Positions 16,998 to 25,788 of a stretch of DNA of 64,000 nucleotides are shown here, piece by piece. Within the stretch, counting starts at the first letter, position 1; each line of letters begins with the position of its first letter. Made by a program: the position numbers and the translations under genes. A model generated the notes under the pieces. That model saw only the letters and a list, made by a program, of their open reading frames with translations. It did no database searches and was not told where the DNA came from. The DNA lies in contig NZ_MLFR01000005.1 in assembly GCF_002095475.1 (NCBI RefSeq), positions 1-64,000 of the forward strand. The letters are read 5' to 3'. The DNA is from Pantoea rwandensis. Lineage in GTDB: Bacteria > Pseudomonadota > Gammaproteobacteria > Enterobacterales > Enterobacteriaceae.

Positions 16998-18011
16998 ATG
17001 AATAAACCAACCGCAAAATCTCACAAAGCCACCGCGAGCGATGTGGCGCGTCTTGCTGGCGTCTCAAAATGGACCGTCTCTCGTGCCTTTACGCCCGGCG
17101 CATCGATCTCTGAAAAAGCACGCGAACAAGTGCTAAAAATTGCGAGTGAATTGGGTTATCGCCCTAACCTGCTGGCACGCAGCCTGTCGCAGAAGAAGAC
17201 GCAGATCATTGGCGTAGTAATCGATGAGCTAAAAAATCCGCATTCCATGCTGATGCTCGATACGGTCACCCGCCAGCTACAACAGCGCGGCTACATGGCG
17301 TTGTTACTGAACATCGGCAGCGGCGAAAATTACAGCGCAGTGATGACGCTGGCAGACCAGTTACAGGTGGATGGCTTGCTGTTTCTCGGCACCGTCTTGA
17401 CCGATGATCTGATCGGCGTGGCGCGAGAAATGCACCAAATTCCGCTAGTGCAAGTGTGCCGTAACAATGACGAGCCGGACATTGATGTGGTGAACATCGA
17501 CGGACTCCGCGCCGGTAAACAGCTGGGTGAACTGCTGCTGGCGCAAGGTTACACCCGCATGGGTTACATGATGGGTCCGGAAACCAGCAGCCACCACACG
17601 CAGCGCCTTGAGGGCTTGCAGTTAGCCCTTAAGGCAGCCGGACTCACGCTGGAGTTACTGCTAACTACCGGTGTTTATTCCCGCGAGCGCAGTTATGAGG
17701 TATTGAGTGACTACCTCAACGCTCAGCCTCCCCAACAGCGCGTTGAGGCGCTGTTTTGCGAGAACGACATATTGGCACTTGGCGCACTCGCCGCGCTTCG
17801 CGATCACGCAGGCAACTCATTTATGGCCGTGGTGGGTTTCGATGATATCGATGAAGCCAGTTTGTCCAGCTGGCAGTTGACCACGTTTAGCCAGCAATTG
17901 GATTTAATTGTCACTGAAGCCCTCAACCGGCTGATTGACGAACGTGCCACTCCGGGTGGTGTTTGGTCTCAGGGAGAATTGCGGATACGACGCTCTCACC
18001 TGAAGCCGTGA
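16998..18011 (+). CDS. LacI-family transcriptional regulator
   Basis: A 337-residue regulator. The N-terminal HTH is TASDVARLAGVSKWTVSRAF (about residues 12-31), followed by the hinge region SELGYRPNLLARSLSQKKT. A periplasmic-binding-protein-like effector domain then begins IIGVVIDELKNPHSMLM. Members bind sugars or sugar acids and release operators of the kind seen upstream at 16821-16858. ATG 16998 is chosen because the preceding 30 in-frame residues have no HTH character. No sugar transport or catabolic operon is directly downstream, so its targets may be elsewhere. Confidence 0.88.
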   Translation: MNKPTAKSHKATASDVARLAGVSKWTVSRAFTPGASISEKAREQVLKIASELGYRPNLLARSLSQKKTQIIGVVIDELKNPHSMLMLDTVTRQLQQRGYMALLLNIGSGENYSAVMTLADQLQVDGLLFLGTVLTDDLIGVAREMHQIPLVQVCRNNDEPDIDVVNIDGLRAGKQLGELLLAQGYTRMGYMMGPETSSHHTQRLEGLQLALKAAGLTLELLLTTGVYSRERSYEVLSDYLNAQPPQQRVEALFCENDILALGALAALRDHAGNSFMAVVGFDDIDEASLSSWQLTTFSQQLDLIVTEALNRLIDERATPGGVWSQGELRIRRSHLKP

Positions 18012-18119
18012 GGTAACAAGAGATGAAGTTGTTTTTGTTTGATGCGAATAGGTCAGTTTCGTCATGCATCCGGCGTGGCCAGGTTGCGCAAAGCAACGGA
18101 TACGAGCGATAAACGGAAA

Positions 18120-18173
18120 GTGCCTACGGAAGTAAATTCTGTAGGCACAGCCCAAGGGTCGCCCCTACAGAAT
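18120..18173. repeat. REP-like repeat with two mutually exclusive stems
   Basis: GTGCCTAC (18120-18127) pairs with GTAGGCAC (18141-18148), while ATTCTGTAGG (18136-18145) pairs perfectly with CCTACAGAAT (18164-18173). The two stems share 18141-18145 and cannot both form. It lies between convergent genes (LacI type ending 18011, UPF0303 ending 18198), a common location for repetitive extragenic palindromes. Confidence 0.5.
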
Positions 18174-18197
18174 CATCACACTTGCTCGCTTAGAGGA

Positions 18198-18662
18198 TCA
18201 ACGCAACAGATGGCCTATGCCCCACAGCGCTAACGCATGGTCATCTTCGGATGGCAAACCGCTAATGCTGACTGCACCAATGATTGCGCCCTGAGGACTG
18301 AGCAGCGGGAAGGAGCCACCGTGATCGGTGTAATCTTCCTGGCGAATGTTGCCCTGTTGCGCCATACGTTCACCTTTCTGCTCATTAAAGAACCCCACAT
18401 ACATGGAAGAATGGCCCGTCAGCAGTACGGTATTGCGTTTGCGACGCATCCACTCCAGGTTTTCGGGGGCAGACCCCGGCAACGCCGCCAGGAACAGTAC
18501 CTGCCCAAAGGCATAGACTTCGATGGCAATCGGAGCATTCAATTCACGACCACGCTCGCGGATACTCTGACCGATTTGCCAAGCCAAATCGAAATCAAAT
18601 TGCGGTAAACGGTGTTCTGCTTCTTGCTGCAGCAGGGTTTCTAGAGAAGGCAGTGCTGACAT
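18198..18662 (-). CDS. UPF0303/heme-degrading-domain (GlcG-HbpS superfamily) protein
   Basis: A 154-residue cytoplasmic protein of the UPF0303 family, which shares the GlcG/HbpS (DUF336) fold. Recognisable segments are FDFDLAWQIGQSIRERG, WMRRKRNTVLLTGHSSMYVG and YTDHGGSFPLL. The conserved Arg-rich RRKRNTV stretch is typical. The biochemical role of the family is poorly defined; members are often annotated as heme-degrading-domain proteins without assay. ATG 18662 has GAGAGG upstream. It sits between two LacI regulators, suggesting a link to sugar acid metabolism, which is inference. Confidence 0.8.
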   Translation of the reverse strand: MSALPSLETLLQQEAEHRLPQFDFDLAWQIGQSIRERGRELNAPIAIEVYAFGQVLFLAALPGSAPENLEWMRRKRNTVLLTGHSSMYVGFFNEQKGERMAQQGNIRQEDYTDHGGSFPLLSPQGAIIGAVSISGLPSEDDHALALWGIGHLLR

Positions 18663-18755
18663 TGATAGAATCCTCTCAAAATGAAATTTATTTTCCACTT
18701 TTTATAACATGGAAGATATTTTTCGCACGTGATGAGGATCGCAATTCAGAGGGGG

Positions 18756-19769
18756 TTAGCCTGAATCCCGAGGCACCATAGTAAAACCCATGTCGATGAT
18801 CGGATTATTAATGCATTGATTTTGCAATCGCTTCAGTAATTGCTCGGCGGCAAGCTCGCCCATGCGATGTCGGTCGATGCGCACGGTTGAGATAGCTGGA
18901 AAATTTGCGGCGGCGAAATCGAGGTCGCCGAAACCAATCACCGCCAACTCTTGTGGAATTTTCATACCGCGTGCCTGAGCCGCCATTAATGCGCCCTGCG
19001 CCAAAGTGTCGGAACTGCAAACCAATACATCAACTTCCGGATGCTGATCCAGAAGTTGCACACTCGCCTCTCGACCTCTTGCCATCAATGCCGGTAACTG
19101 CACAGGCACATCCGCCCGTGGAATGATGCCTCGTGCGGCCAACGTATCCACTAAGCCCTGCTTACGCTGAAGTGCGCGGCGGTCATCTGTCCAGATTAAG
19201 CCCGGTTTTTGATAACCGCGCTCAGCCAGGTAGGCCGCCACGCGTTCACCAATCTTCTCATGGGAAAAACCCACCAGCATGTCGATCGGCGTGGGGGTCA
19301 TATCCCAGATTTCCACCACCGGCACGTTGGCTTGCAACAAGACTTTTTTCAGCTGCGCGCTGTGATGAATACCGGTCAGCACAATGCCGTCTGGGCGACG
19401 GGATAACAGCGTGGCCACCGTTTCAGCTTCGGTTTCTGCTTCATAGCCGGTGACACACAGCAACATGTGATACCCCTGCGCACTCAGGCTGTCATTCAGA
19501 CTCTGAATGGTATCAACGAACATATTGTTATTGATTTGGGGCACCACCACGGCGATCAACCGGCTGCGATTACTCGCCAGACTGCCCGCTTGCGCGTTGG
19601 GAATGTACCCCGTAGCGCTGATCGCCGCTTTCACTTTGGCCACGGTCGCTGGACGGACCTGCTGCGGTGAATTGAGGGCGCGGCTTACCGTCATCGGTGA
19701 AATACCCGCCACGCGAGCAACATCTTCCAGCGTTGGCGCGGCTTTACGTTCAGGATTACGTTGTTTCAT
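18756..19769 (-). CDS. LacI/GntR-type regulator, likely controls the divergent dehydratase
   Basis: A 337-residue LacI-family repressor. The HTH is TLEDVARVAGISPMTVSRAL (residues 13-32), followed by the hinge TGYIPNAQAGSLASNRS and an effector domain starting LIAVVVPQINNNMFVDTI. The sequence is closest in style to gluconate-type GntR/IdnR repressors, which respond to sugar acids. It is divergent from the galactarate/talarate dehydratase, with two near-identical operator-like sites between them (19842-19860 and 19941-19959). This strongly suggests it regulates the dehydratase and itself. Confidence 0.9.
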   Translation of the reverse strand: MKQRNPERKAAPTLEDVARVAGISPMTVSRALNSPQQVRPATVAKVKAAISATGYIPNAQAGSLASNRSRLIAVVVPQINNNMFVDTIQSLNDSLSAQGYHMLLCVTGYEAETEAETVATLLSRRPDGIVLTGIHHSAQLKKVLLQANVPVVEIWDMTPTPIDMLVGFSHEKIGERVAAYLAERGYQKPGLIWTDDRRALQRKQGLVDTLAARGIIPRADVPVQLPALMARGREASVQLLDQHPEVDVLVCSSDTLAQGALMAAQARGMKIPQELAVIGFGDLDFAAANFPAISTVRIDRHRMGELAAEQLLKRLQNQCINNPIIDMGFTMVPRDSG

Positions 19770-19841
19770 AGCGGCTCGGCGTACACACAGGTAGCGATAG
19801 CATATCAGGCCAGGGCGCCAAATTCAGCGCGTATCATCATG

Positions 19842-19860
19842 AATGTTAGGGCTATCATTT
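19842..19860. promoter_or_regulatory. LacI-type operator, copy 1
   Basis: AATGTTAGGGCTATCATTT is a pseudo-palindrome that matches copy 2 (19941-19959) at 17 of 19 positions and lies 73-91 bases from the repressor start codon. Its placement fits repression of the repressor gene. Confidence 0.55.
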
Positions 19861-19940
19861 TAATTTATTTATTGCCGGTTTTGTGATCGACAATGCATTA
19901 ATGATGGCATTTTATGGCGCATAGTCTGCTTCGAAATAAA

Positions 19941-19959
19941 AATGTTAGCGCAATCATTT
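19941..19959. promoter_or_regulatory. LacI-type operator, copy 2
   Basis: AATGTTAGCGCAATCATTT lies 13 bases before the dehydratase start codon, overlapping its leader, and repeats copy 1 with a 99-bp spacing. A repressor bound here would block dehydratase expression, and the two sites could support looping. Confidence 0.6.
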
Positions 19960-19972
19960 ACAGGAGAACATC

Positions 19973-21166
19973 ATGTCGAGTGTGAATTCCAGTGCCGTAA
20001 GCTATGCCAAAACACAGGGAGTGGGTAACGCCACCGAGAGCGGTGACCGTATCGTTTGGGTGAATTTATCACTGGCATTCTTGCCGCTGGCAACGCCGGT
20101 GAGTGATGCCAAAGTGCTGACCGGGCGGCAGAAACCGTTAACCGAAGTGGCGATTATCGTGGCAGAGATCGAAACGCGTGACGGTTTTCAGGGCATCGGT
20201 TTCAGCTACTCAAAACGCGCCGGTGGTCAGGGCATTTACGCTCATGCCTGTGAAATCGCCGACACGCTGATCGGCGAAGACCCGAATGACATCGACAAGA
20301 TTTACACCAAACTGCTGTGGGCAGGCGCGTCAGTGGGCCGCAGCGGGATGGCGGTGCAGGCCATCTCACCTTTTGATATTGCGCTATGGGATTTGAAAGC
20401 GCGTCGCGCCAAATTACCGTTGGCGAAATTGCTGGGCGCGCACCGTGATTCTGTGCAGTGCTACAACACCTCGGGCGGATTCCTGCATACACCGCTTGAT
20501 CAGGTGATCAAGAACGTGGCTATCTCACGTGAAAACGGCATTGGCGGTATCAAACTCAAAGTCGGCCAGCCTAACACTGCCGAAGATTTGCGTCGTCTTA
20601 CCGCTGTGCGCCAGACGCTGGGCGATGATTTCCCATTGATGGTCGATGCCAACCAGCAGTGGGATCGCGAAACGGCGATTCGCATGGGACGTAAGATGGA
20701 GCAGTTCAATCTAGTGTGGATCGAAGAGCCGCTGGATGCTTATGACGTAGAAGGCCACGCCGCGTTAACGGCCGCGCTCGATACGCCGATTGCCACCGGG
20801 GAAATGCTCACCAGTTTCCGTGAGCATGAGCAATTAATCCTCGGCAACGCCAGCGACTTTGTGCAGCCCGATGCACCGCGCGTGGGGGGTATTACGCCGT
20901 TCCTGCAGATTATGGATTTGGCCGCACGTCACGGCCGTAAACTGGCCCCGCACTTCGCCATGGAGATTCACATTCATTTAGCCGCAGCCTATCCGATTGA
21001 ACCCTGGCTGGAGCATTTTGAGTGGCTCAACCCACTGTTCAATGAGCAACTGGAATTGCGCGATGGTCGTATGCTGATCTCCGATCGTCACGGCTTGGGC
21101 TTTAGCCTGAGTGAACAGGCGCGACGCTGGACCACACTGACGCACAGTGTAGGCAAGCGTCCCTAA
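19973..21166 (+). CDS. Galactarate/L-talarate dehydratase (enolase superfamily)
   Basis: A 397-residue mandelate racemase-subgroup enzyme that dehydrates galactarate and L-talarate to 5-keto-4-deoxyglucarate. The sequence closely follows the characterised Salmonella TalrD/GalrD as I recall it. The catalytic set is present: KxK in GIKLKVGQ (near residue 197), the metal ligands in DANQQWD, IEEPLD and ATGEML, and the general base His in APHFAMEIH. The start at ATG 19973 is set by ACAGGAGA. No aldolase or aldarate transporter is in the window, so the rest of the pathway must lie elsewhere. The last 4 bases overlap clcA convergently. Confidence 0.92.
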   Translation: MSSVNSSAVSYAKTQGVGNATESGDRIVWVNLSLAFLPLATPVSDAKVLTGRQKPLTEVAIIVAEIETRDGFQGIGFSYSKRAGGQGIYAHACEIADTLIGEDPNDIDKIYTKLLWAGASVGRSGMAVQAISPFDIALWDLKARRAKLPLAKLLGAHRDSVQCYNTSGGFLHTPLDQVIKNVAISRENGIGGIKLKVGQPNTAEDLRRLTAVRQTLGDDFPLMVDANQQWDRETAIRMGRKMEQFNLVWIEEPLDAYDVEGHAALTAALDTPIATGEMLTSFREHEQLILGNASDFVQPDAPRVGGITPFLQIMDLAARHGRKLAPHFAMEIHIHLAAAYPIEPWLEHFEWLNPLFNEQLELRDGRMLISDRHGLGFSLSEQARRWTTLTHSVGKRP

Positions 21167-22509
21167 ATAAGCTTTGCCTTGGCGTGTTCACTGGCCTGTG
21201 CTTTGGCCAGCGTGCGCGCCAGAATAGAAGAATAGAGCGGCTTGCCACCAAAGAATTGTGCCGCCAGCGTGGCGCCTAAGCAGGTGATGATCATCGGCAA
21301 GATCAGTTGATAGTTGTTGGTCATCTCCAGCACCAAGACAATTCCCGTCAGCGGCGCACGCACGGATGCGGCGAACAACGCGCCCATCCCTGCCACCGCA
21401 AAGGTCGCGGCTTCTAAGTGATAGCCAGGGAACCAGTGAATGCACAATTGACCAAAACAGGTACCGAGCAGCGTGCCCAGCGTCAGCATCGGGGCAAAAA
21501 TACCGCCCGGCGCGCCTGAAGAAAAGCAGCAGATCGTCACCAAAGTGCGTAAAGCAAATAAACCAAACAGCGCCAATGCACTGTAATGGCCTAATGAGAA
21601 ATCTGGAATTAATGTGATTCCACCACTCACCGCCTGTGGTAAGAGGTATCCTAATACGCCGCACAGCCCCGCCAGCACACTCCCCCACATCACCCAAGAA
21701 GCGATTCGGCCTTTATGAAGTCGTTGAAACTGATCTTGAGCTAAGAAAATCAATCGATTGAATGCCACACCACAGCCACCGAAAAGCACCCCAAGCAGCA
21801 AATACAGCCATAGCGTATTGGTGGGCGCATCGCGTAATTGTCCAATGTTGATGATAGCTTCATTGCCGTTGCAGACACGAAAGACAATGCTCGAAACGAT
21901 GACGCCGACAAATACCGCTTTGATTGATATTAGGCTGTAGCGAAACTGCGGGCGCATCTCTTCGATGATAAAGAGAATGCCCGCCAAGGGTGCATTGAAC
22001 GCCGCAGATAACCCCGCAGCGGCACCGGTTGCCAGCAGCGTATGGCGTGACTCAGAAGATTTGACGCGAAAAAGATCCAGGCACATACCGCCAATGTTGC
22101 CGCCGATTTGAACGGTTGGCCCTTCGCGCCCCAGAACCATGCCAGAACCGAGCGCCCCCATTCCGCCGATAAACTTAACAGGCAGCACACGCCACCATCG
22201 TACTGGTCGCAGCTCCTCCAGGGCACCTTCAATCTCTGGGATCCCTGAACCTCCCGCTTCTGGCGCAAAACGCCGCACCAGGTAGTATCCCACCGCCCCC
22301 AACAACGCGGCGGTGACAAAGGCACCGCCCATGGCTAAAAGCGGATGAGTTGTTGTGTCTTTCAGCCAATCCAGTCGCCAATGCAGAATGAAATTCACCG
22401 CACGGTCAAATGCCACACCCGCCAGCCCCGTGAGCACCCCGACCAGCGCGGCTAATAACAGCAGGGCTATCGGCGTCTTATCGCGACGCAACAGCTTTTG
22501 CAGCAGCAT
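21163..22509 (-). CDS. clcA: H+/Cl- antiporter ClcA (CLC family)
   Basis: A 448-residue inner-membrane CLC exchanger used for chloride/proton exchange, for example in acid resistance. All anion-pathway motifs are present: GSGIPE (central Ser), GREGP (gating Glu), [13 protein letters not shown], and a C-terminal PLYSSILAR with the coordinating Tyr. An EEM sequence carrying the internal proton-glutamate region is also seen (IEEMRPQF). ATG 22509 follows AGGGCG; a 14-residue in-frame extension upstream is not supported. The N-terminus is shorter than the E. coli protein (473), which is common. It is convergent with the dehydratase. Confidence 0.93.
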   Translation of the reverse strand: MLLQKLLRRDKTPIALLLLAALVGVLTGLAGVAFDRAVNFILHWRLDWLKDTTTHPLLAMGGAFVTAALLGAVGYYLVRRFAPEAGGSGIPEIEGALEELRPVRWWRVLPVKFIGGMGALGSGMVLGREGPTVQIGGNIGGMCLDLFRVKSSESRHTLLATGAAAGLSAAFNAPLAGILFIIEEMRPQFRYSLISIKAVFVGVIVSSIVFRVCNGNEAIINIGQLRDAPTNTLWLYLLLGVLFGGCGVAFNRLIFLAQDQFQRLHKGRIASWVMWGSVLAGLCGVLGYLLPQAVSGGITLIPDFSLGHYSALALFGLFALRTLVTICCFSSGAPGGIFAPMLTLGTLLGTCFGQLCIHWFPGYHLEAATFAVAGMGALFAASVRAPLTGIVLVLEMTNNYQLILPMIITCLGATLAAQFFGGKPLYSSILARTLAKAQASEHAKAKLI

Positions 22510-22667
22510 AAAAACGCCCTGCACGCATCGTATTCTCAGGCTGAGTGGCATTTCGCGAAACAGACATGCAGATCCTCAATAACATCAGCACCGCGCTCTA
22601 AGCGGTGAAAAGCCGTTAGCATAGCCAAAGCGGCTGGCGACGTAACGCAATCATTGGCAACAGAATT

Positions 22668-23015
22668 TTACGCTTGTTCTGGCAGATGGCCGTAATGTAC
22701 CGCCAGCCACACCGTCGGTTGGCTGCCATCCGTCCAGTTTACCCGATGGCGACAACCCGGCGGGATTTCGACAAAATCACCGGGTTGTAAGCGGCGTTCT
22801 TCACTATCGCCTTCTAACTGCAAACCTGCCGATCCCTGAAGCACCAGCACCCATTCGCCCTGCGTCTGGCAATACCAAAAATCCGGTGGGCTGGCTTGCC
22901 CGGTGGAAACGATGCGTTCGATATGCAAATTGGGTTGCGACAACAGCGCTTCAAATGTCTCAGCCGTACCGTTTTGTGCCGCGGTGGGGAGATCGCCCAA
23001 AAGGTTAGTGATCAT
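22668..23015 (-). CDS. Small cupin-domain protein
   Basis: A 115-residue single-domain cupin. Motif 1 is seen as EWVLVLQGSAGLQLEGD and motif 2 as LQPGDFVEIPPGCRHRVNW (about residues 74-94), which carries a typical His metal-ligand position. A leading PDFWYCQTQGEW is characteristic of the phosphoribosylaminoimidazole carboxylase-like small cupins found in enterobacteria. Function unknown. It stands alone between clcA (same strand) and the divergent glutaminase. Confidence 0.8.
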   Translation of the reverse strand: MITNLLGDLPTAAQNGTAETFEALLSQPNLHIERIVSTGQASPPDFWYCQTQGEWVLVLQGSAGLQLEGDSEERRLQPGDFVEIPPGCRHRVNWTDGSQPTVWLAVHYGHLPEQA

Positions 23016-23093
23016 GGTTTGGCTCGATGAGGATTAAGGGATGACCGCACTGTAACGTAGGCTTCACCCGGAAGGCTCACACAATTTTGCATC

Positions 23094-23144
23094 GCCCGTT
23101 GACGCGTAACGGGCAAATCACCATGATCCTGGCCTGAAGGATCA
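23094..23144. repeat. Two hairpins in the glutaminase leader region
   Basis: GCCCGTT/AACGGGC (23094-23100 with 23108-23114) and TGATCCT/AGGATCA (23124-23130 with 23138-23144) are both perfect 7-bp stems with 7-nt loops. They lie 105-160 bases upstream of the glutaminase start in the divergent 235-base gap. They could be leader RNA structure or regulator sites. Confidence 0.35.
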
Positions 23145-23250
23145 AGCTGTCCCGGCCCTCTCACGTCGGTTGCGATGCGCTTTATGGCGCGTTAAATCGC
23201 GCCTTAAACGTATTTGAAACGACAAAAATCAATAATATTGGAGCCATCTG

Positions 23251-24174
23251 GTGTCAGAACTTACAAATGGATTACTGGAAGAGATCATTGCGGAGGTGCG
23301 CCCGTTAACGGGTCAGGGCAAGGTGGCGGATTACATTCCGGCGCTGGCAGGTGTCGCCGCTGATCAGCTTGGCATTGCGATTGTCACCCCTGATGGCCAG
23401 CGTTTTCAGGCCGGCGATGCGTCAACCCGCTTCTCGATCCAGTCAATCTCCAAAGTCCTGTCGCTGACCGTCGCGCTGACGCTGTATGAAGATGATGAAA
23501 TCTGGCAACGCGTCGGCAAAGAACCTTCTGGCCAAGCCTTCAACTCGCTGGTGCAGTTAGAACTGGAGCAAGGCAAACCGCGCAATCCGTTTATCAACGC
23601 TGGGGCGCTGGTGATGTGTGACTTGCTTGAAAGCCGTTTAACCGCCCCTCGCCAACGTATGCTGGAGATTGTGCGCCGTCTGGCTCAGCAAAATGACATC
23701 AACTACGACCGTGTCGTTGCGCGCTCTGAGTACGAGCATTCTGCAAGGAACGCCGCGATCGCCTGGCTGATGAAGTCTTTTGGCAACTTTCATAACGATG
23801 TCAGTAAAGTGATGGAAACCTATTTCCACTACTGCTCGCTGTCGATGAGTTGCGAAGAGCTGGCACAAACCTTCCTGTATCTCGCTAATCAAGGGCGCGG
23901 TCAGCATAATGAGTGGGCGGTGATCTCTCCTCGCCAGTCGCGTCAGGTGAATGCCTTAATGATGACCAGTGGTATGTATGACGGCGCAGGCGAATTTGCC
24001 TGGCGTGTAGGGATGCCGGCAAAATCGGGCGTTGGCGGCGGCATTGTCGCGGTCATCCCTGGGGAAATGAGCATTGCAGTGTGGTCACCGGCGCTGGACC
24101 ACTCGGGTAACTCACTGGCAGGCACCGCTCTGCTGGAAAAACTCACAGAGCGGTTGGGAAGATCGATTTTTTAA
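23251..24174 (+). CDS. glsB: Glutaminase (GlsB/YneH type)
   Basis: A 307-residue beta-lactamase-fold glutaminase that hydrolyses L-glutamine to glutamate and ammonia in the cytoplasm. The catalytic Ser-x-x-Lys is in [10 protein letters not shown] (residues 64-73 region). Other family landmarks are [24 protein letters not shown] [11 protein letters not shown], and [13 protein letters not shown]. Length equals the E. coli homologue (308). The start is GTG 23251. The gene is monocistronic and divergent from the cupin gene; ammonia release by glutaminase supports acid resistance in E. coli, and ClcA nearby has a similar link, which is inference. Confidence 0.93.
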   Translation: MSELTNGLLEEIIAEVRPLTGQGKVADYIPALAGVAADQLGIAIVTPDGQRFQAGDASTRFSIQSISKVLSLTVALTLYEDDEIWQRVGKEPSGQAFNSLVQLELEQGKPRNPFINAGALVMCDLLESRLTAPRQRMLEIVRRLAQQNDINYDRVVARSEYEHSARNAAIAWLMKSFGNFHNDVSKVMETYFHYCSLSMSCEELAQTFLYLANQGRGQHNEWAVISPRQSRQVNALMMTSGMYDGAGEFAWRVGMPAKSGVGGGIVAVIPGEMSIAVWSPALDHSGNSLAGTALLEKLTERLGRSIF

Positions 24175-24177
24175 CCT

Positions 24178-25119
24178 TTAACTCACCACATTTTGTGCTT
24201 TGCCTGCCGCAAAAGCGGCAAGATTGCCTTCGATGCCCTGAAGCAAGTTGGTGACGCCCTGCTGGCTTGCCCAGGCAATGTGCGGGGTCAGTAGCAGGTT
24301 GGGTACATCAGACTGTAGCAACGGATGGTCTGCGGCAGGCGGTTCTTGTGTTAAGACATCCAGTGCCGCCCCAGCAATGACGCCCTGCTTCAGCGCCTGA
24401 GCCAGTTCCACTTCATTGACCAGCCCACCTCGCGCAGTATTTATCAGCCATGCTGACGGCTTCATCTGTGCCAGGGCTTGCAGGTTGATCAACTGCTGAG
24501 TTTGCGGCGTTAATGGACAGTGCATCGTCAAAACATCACTGCGCGCCAGCACCTCGTCAAAGGGCACATAACCTGCGCGCGGCTGTGAACTGCCCTGACG
24601 GTCGGCGTATAGCACCGTCATGCCGAGCGCTTGTGCCATCGTCCCCACCGCGCTGCCGATATCGCCTTTACCGATCACGCCTAACGTGGCACCGAAAATA
24701 TCCTGAATGGGCTGGCGATGAACGCAGAAGTGCGATGATGTCGGCCAGATGCTGCGCGTACTATTGGCGTAATCCACCAGATGGCGACGTAATGCAAACA
24801 GTGAGCCGATGACGCTTTCAGCCACACTGCGCGTGGAGTAACCCGGCACATTGCTGACCACTATACCCTGCTCACGACAGGCATCCAGGTCGATACAGTC
24901 ATAACCTGTGGCGGCCACACAGATGTAACGTAGATCCGGCAGCTGACGTAGCGTATCCGCACGTAGCGGGATTTTATTGGTCATCGCAATATGCGCACCG
25001 CGCAGGGCGGAGACAATCTCACTGTGCGAGGTGACCCCCCTAAAGTCCCATTCGGTACACCATTCAGGACGTGTAGGGGATTGTGGCAACGTGTCACCAT
25101 CCAGCATCACTATTTTCAT
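24178..25119 (-). CDS. D-2-hydroxyacid dehydrogenase (glycerate dehydrogenase-like)
   Basis: A 313-residue D-isomer-specific 2-hydroxyacid dehydrogenase, the second in this window. The nucleotide-binding motif is TLGVIGKGDIGSAVGTMA (about residues 146-163). Catalytic residues are Arg in NTARGGLVNE, Glu in DVLTQEPP, and His in LLTPHIAWAS. The CVAATGYDCIDLDAC segment and PGYSTRSVAE resemble the HprA/glycerate dehydrogenase group. The stop is 3 bases from the convergent glutaminase stop. It shares fold but only limited sequence with the enzyme at 3684-4625, so the two are not recent copies. Confidence 0.87.
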   Translation of the reverse strand: MKIVMLDGDTLPQSPTRPEWCTEWDFRGVTSHSEIVSALRGAHIAMTNKIPLRADTLRQLPDLRYICVAATGYDCIDLDACREQGIVVSNVPGYSTRSVAESVIGSLFALRRHLVDYANSTRSIWPTSSHFCVHRQPIQDIFGATLGVIGKGDIGSAVGTMAQALGMTVLYADRQGSSQPRAGYVPFDEVLARSDVLTMHCPLTPQTQQLINLQALAQMKPSAWLINTARGGLVNEVELAQALKQGVIAGAALDVLTQEPPAADHPLLQSDVPNLLLTPHIAWASQQGVTNLLQGIEGNLAAFAAGKAQNVVS

Positions 25120-25305
25120 CTCGTCTCCGTTTTATTGTTTCCGTCTTGTTCTTATCAGGTTGCATTAAGGTTAACAAACTCAGGGCATTCAGTGACTTTT
25201 TTCAAAAGGTGCGAATTTTTTCCTTATTAACCTGAGTTTCTTTAACCCTTCTGCGGCAATAGCGTTACACTTCGGCCTCTTTTGCTGAATCATTTCGTAC
25301 CAACC

Positions 25306-25722
25306 ATGACGTATTCAAATCAACTTCGTCAGCGCCTGACTGCCTGTGTCGCCATTGTGGCGGTACTACTGCTGTTTGTCGCGCCGATAGTGTCGAAAAC
25401 GTTGATGGAACGGCAAAGCCGCATGATGGATATGCCGTCACACGGCATGATGTCTGAGATGTCGATGCATCATCACGAAATGATGATGGATATGGTGATG
25501 CCAGGCATGGACCATCACACGATGGACGACGGCGAATTCGCCTGCGGCTATTGTGATCTGCTGGTGCACGTACCGCTGATGATGTGGGTGTTTATCCCGC
25601 TCCTCTGGCTGACGATGGTGATATCACGCGCCCCGCCGCTGCCGCGTCGGGTGGCACCGCTGCTCCGCCGCTACAGCACGATTCATCGACCGCGCGCGCC
25701 ACCGGCTTTTCTTCCCTGCTGA
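25306..25722 (+). CDS. DUF2946-like Met/His-rich membrane protein
   Basis: About 138 residues. An N-terminal hydrophobic segment (CVAIVAVLLLFVAPIVS, residues 11-27) is followed by a striking Met/His-rich stretch (MSEMSMHHHEMMMDMVMPGM, then DHHTMDD), a CGYC motif, and a second membrane segment (PLMMWVFIPLLWLTMVI). The layout matches small DUF2946 proteins that often precede copper-linked or TonB/PepSY genes. Metal binding at the membrane is a reasonable inference, not shown. ATG 25306 was chosen; an in-frame TTG at 25282 is possible. It probably forms an operon with the PepSY gene 66 bases downstream. Confidence 0.72.
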   Translation: MTYSNQLRQRLTACVAIVAVLLLFVAPIVSKTLMERQSRMMDMPSHGMMSEMSMHHHEMMMDMVMPGMDHHTMDDGEFACGYCDLLVHVPLMMWVFIPLLWLTMVISRAPPLPRRVAPLLRRYSTIHRPRAPPAFLPC

Positions 25723-25788
25723 TTAAAACTTAAAACGGCCCAACCTTGGGTTGCGCCACGGCATTCTCTAACCGGAAGGAAGACGGCT

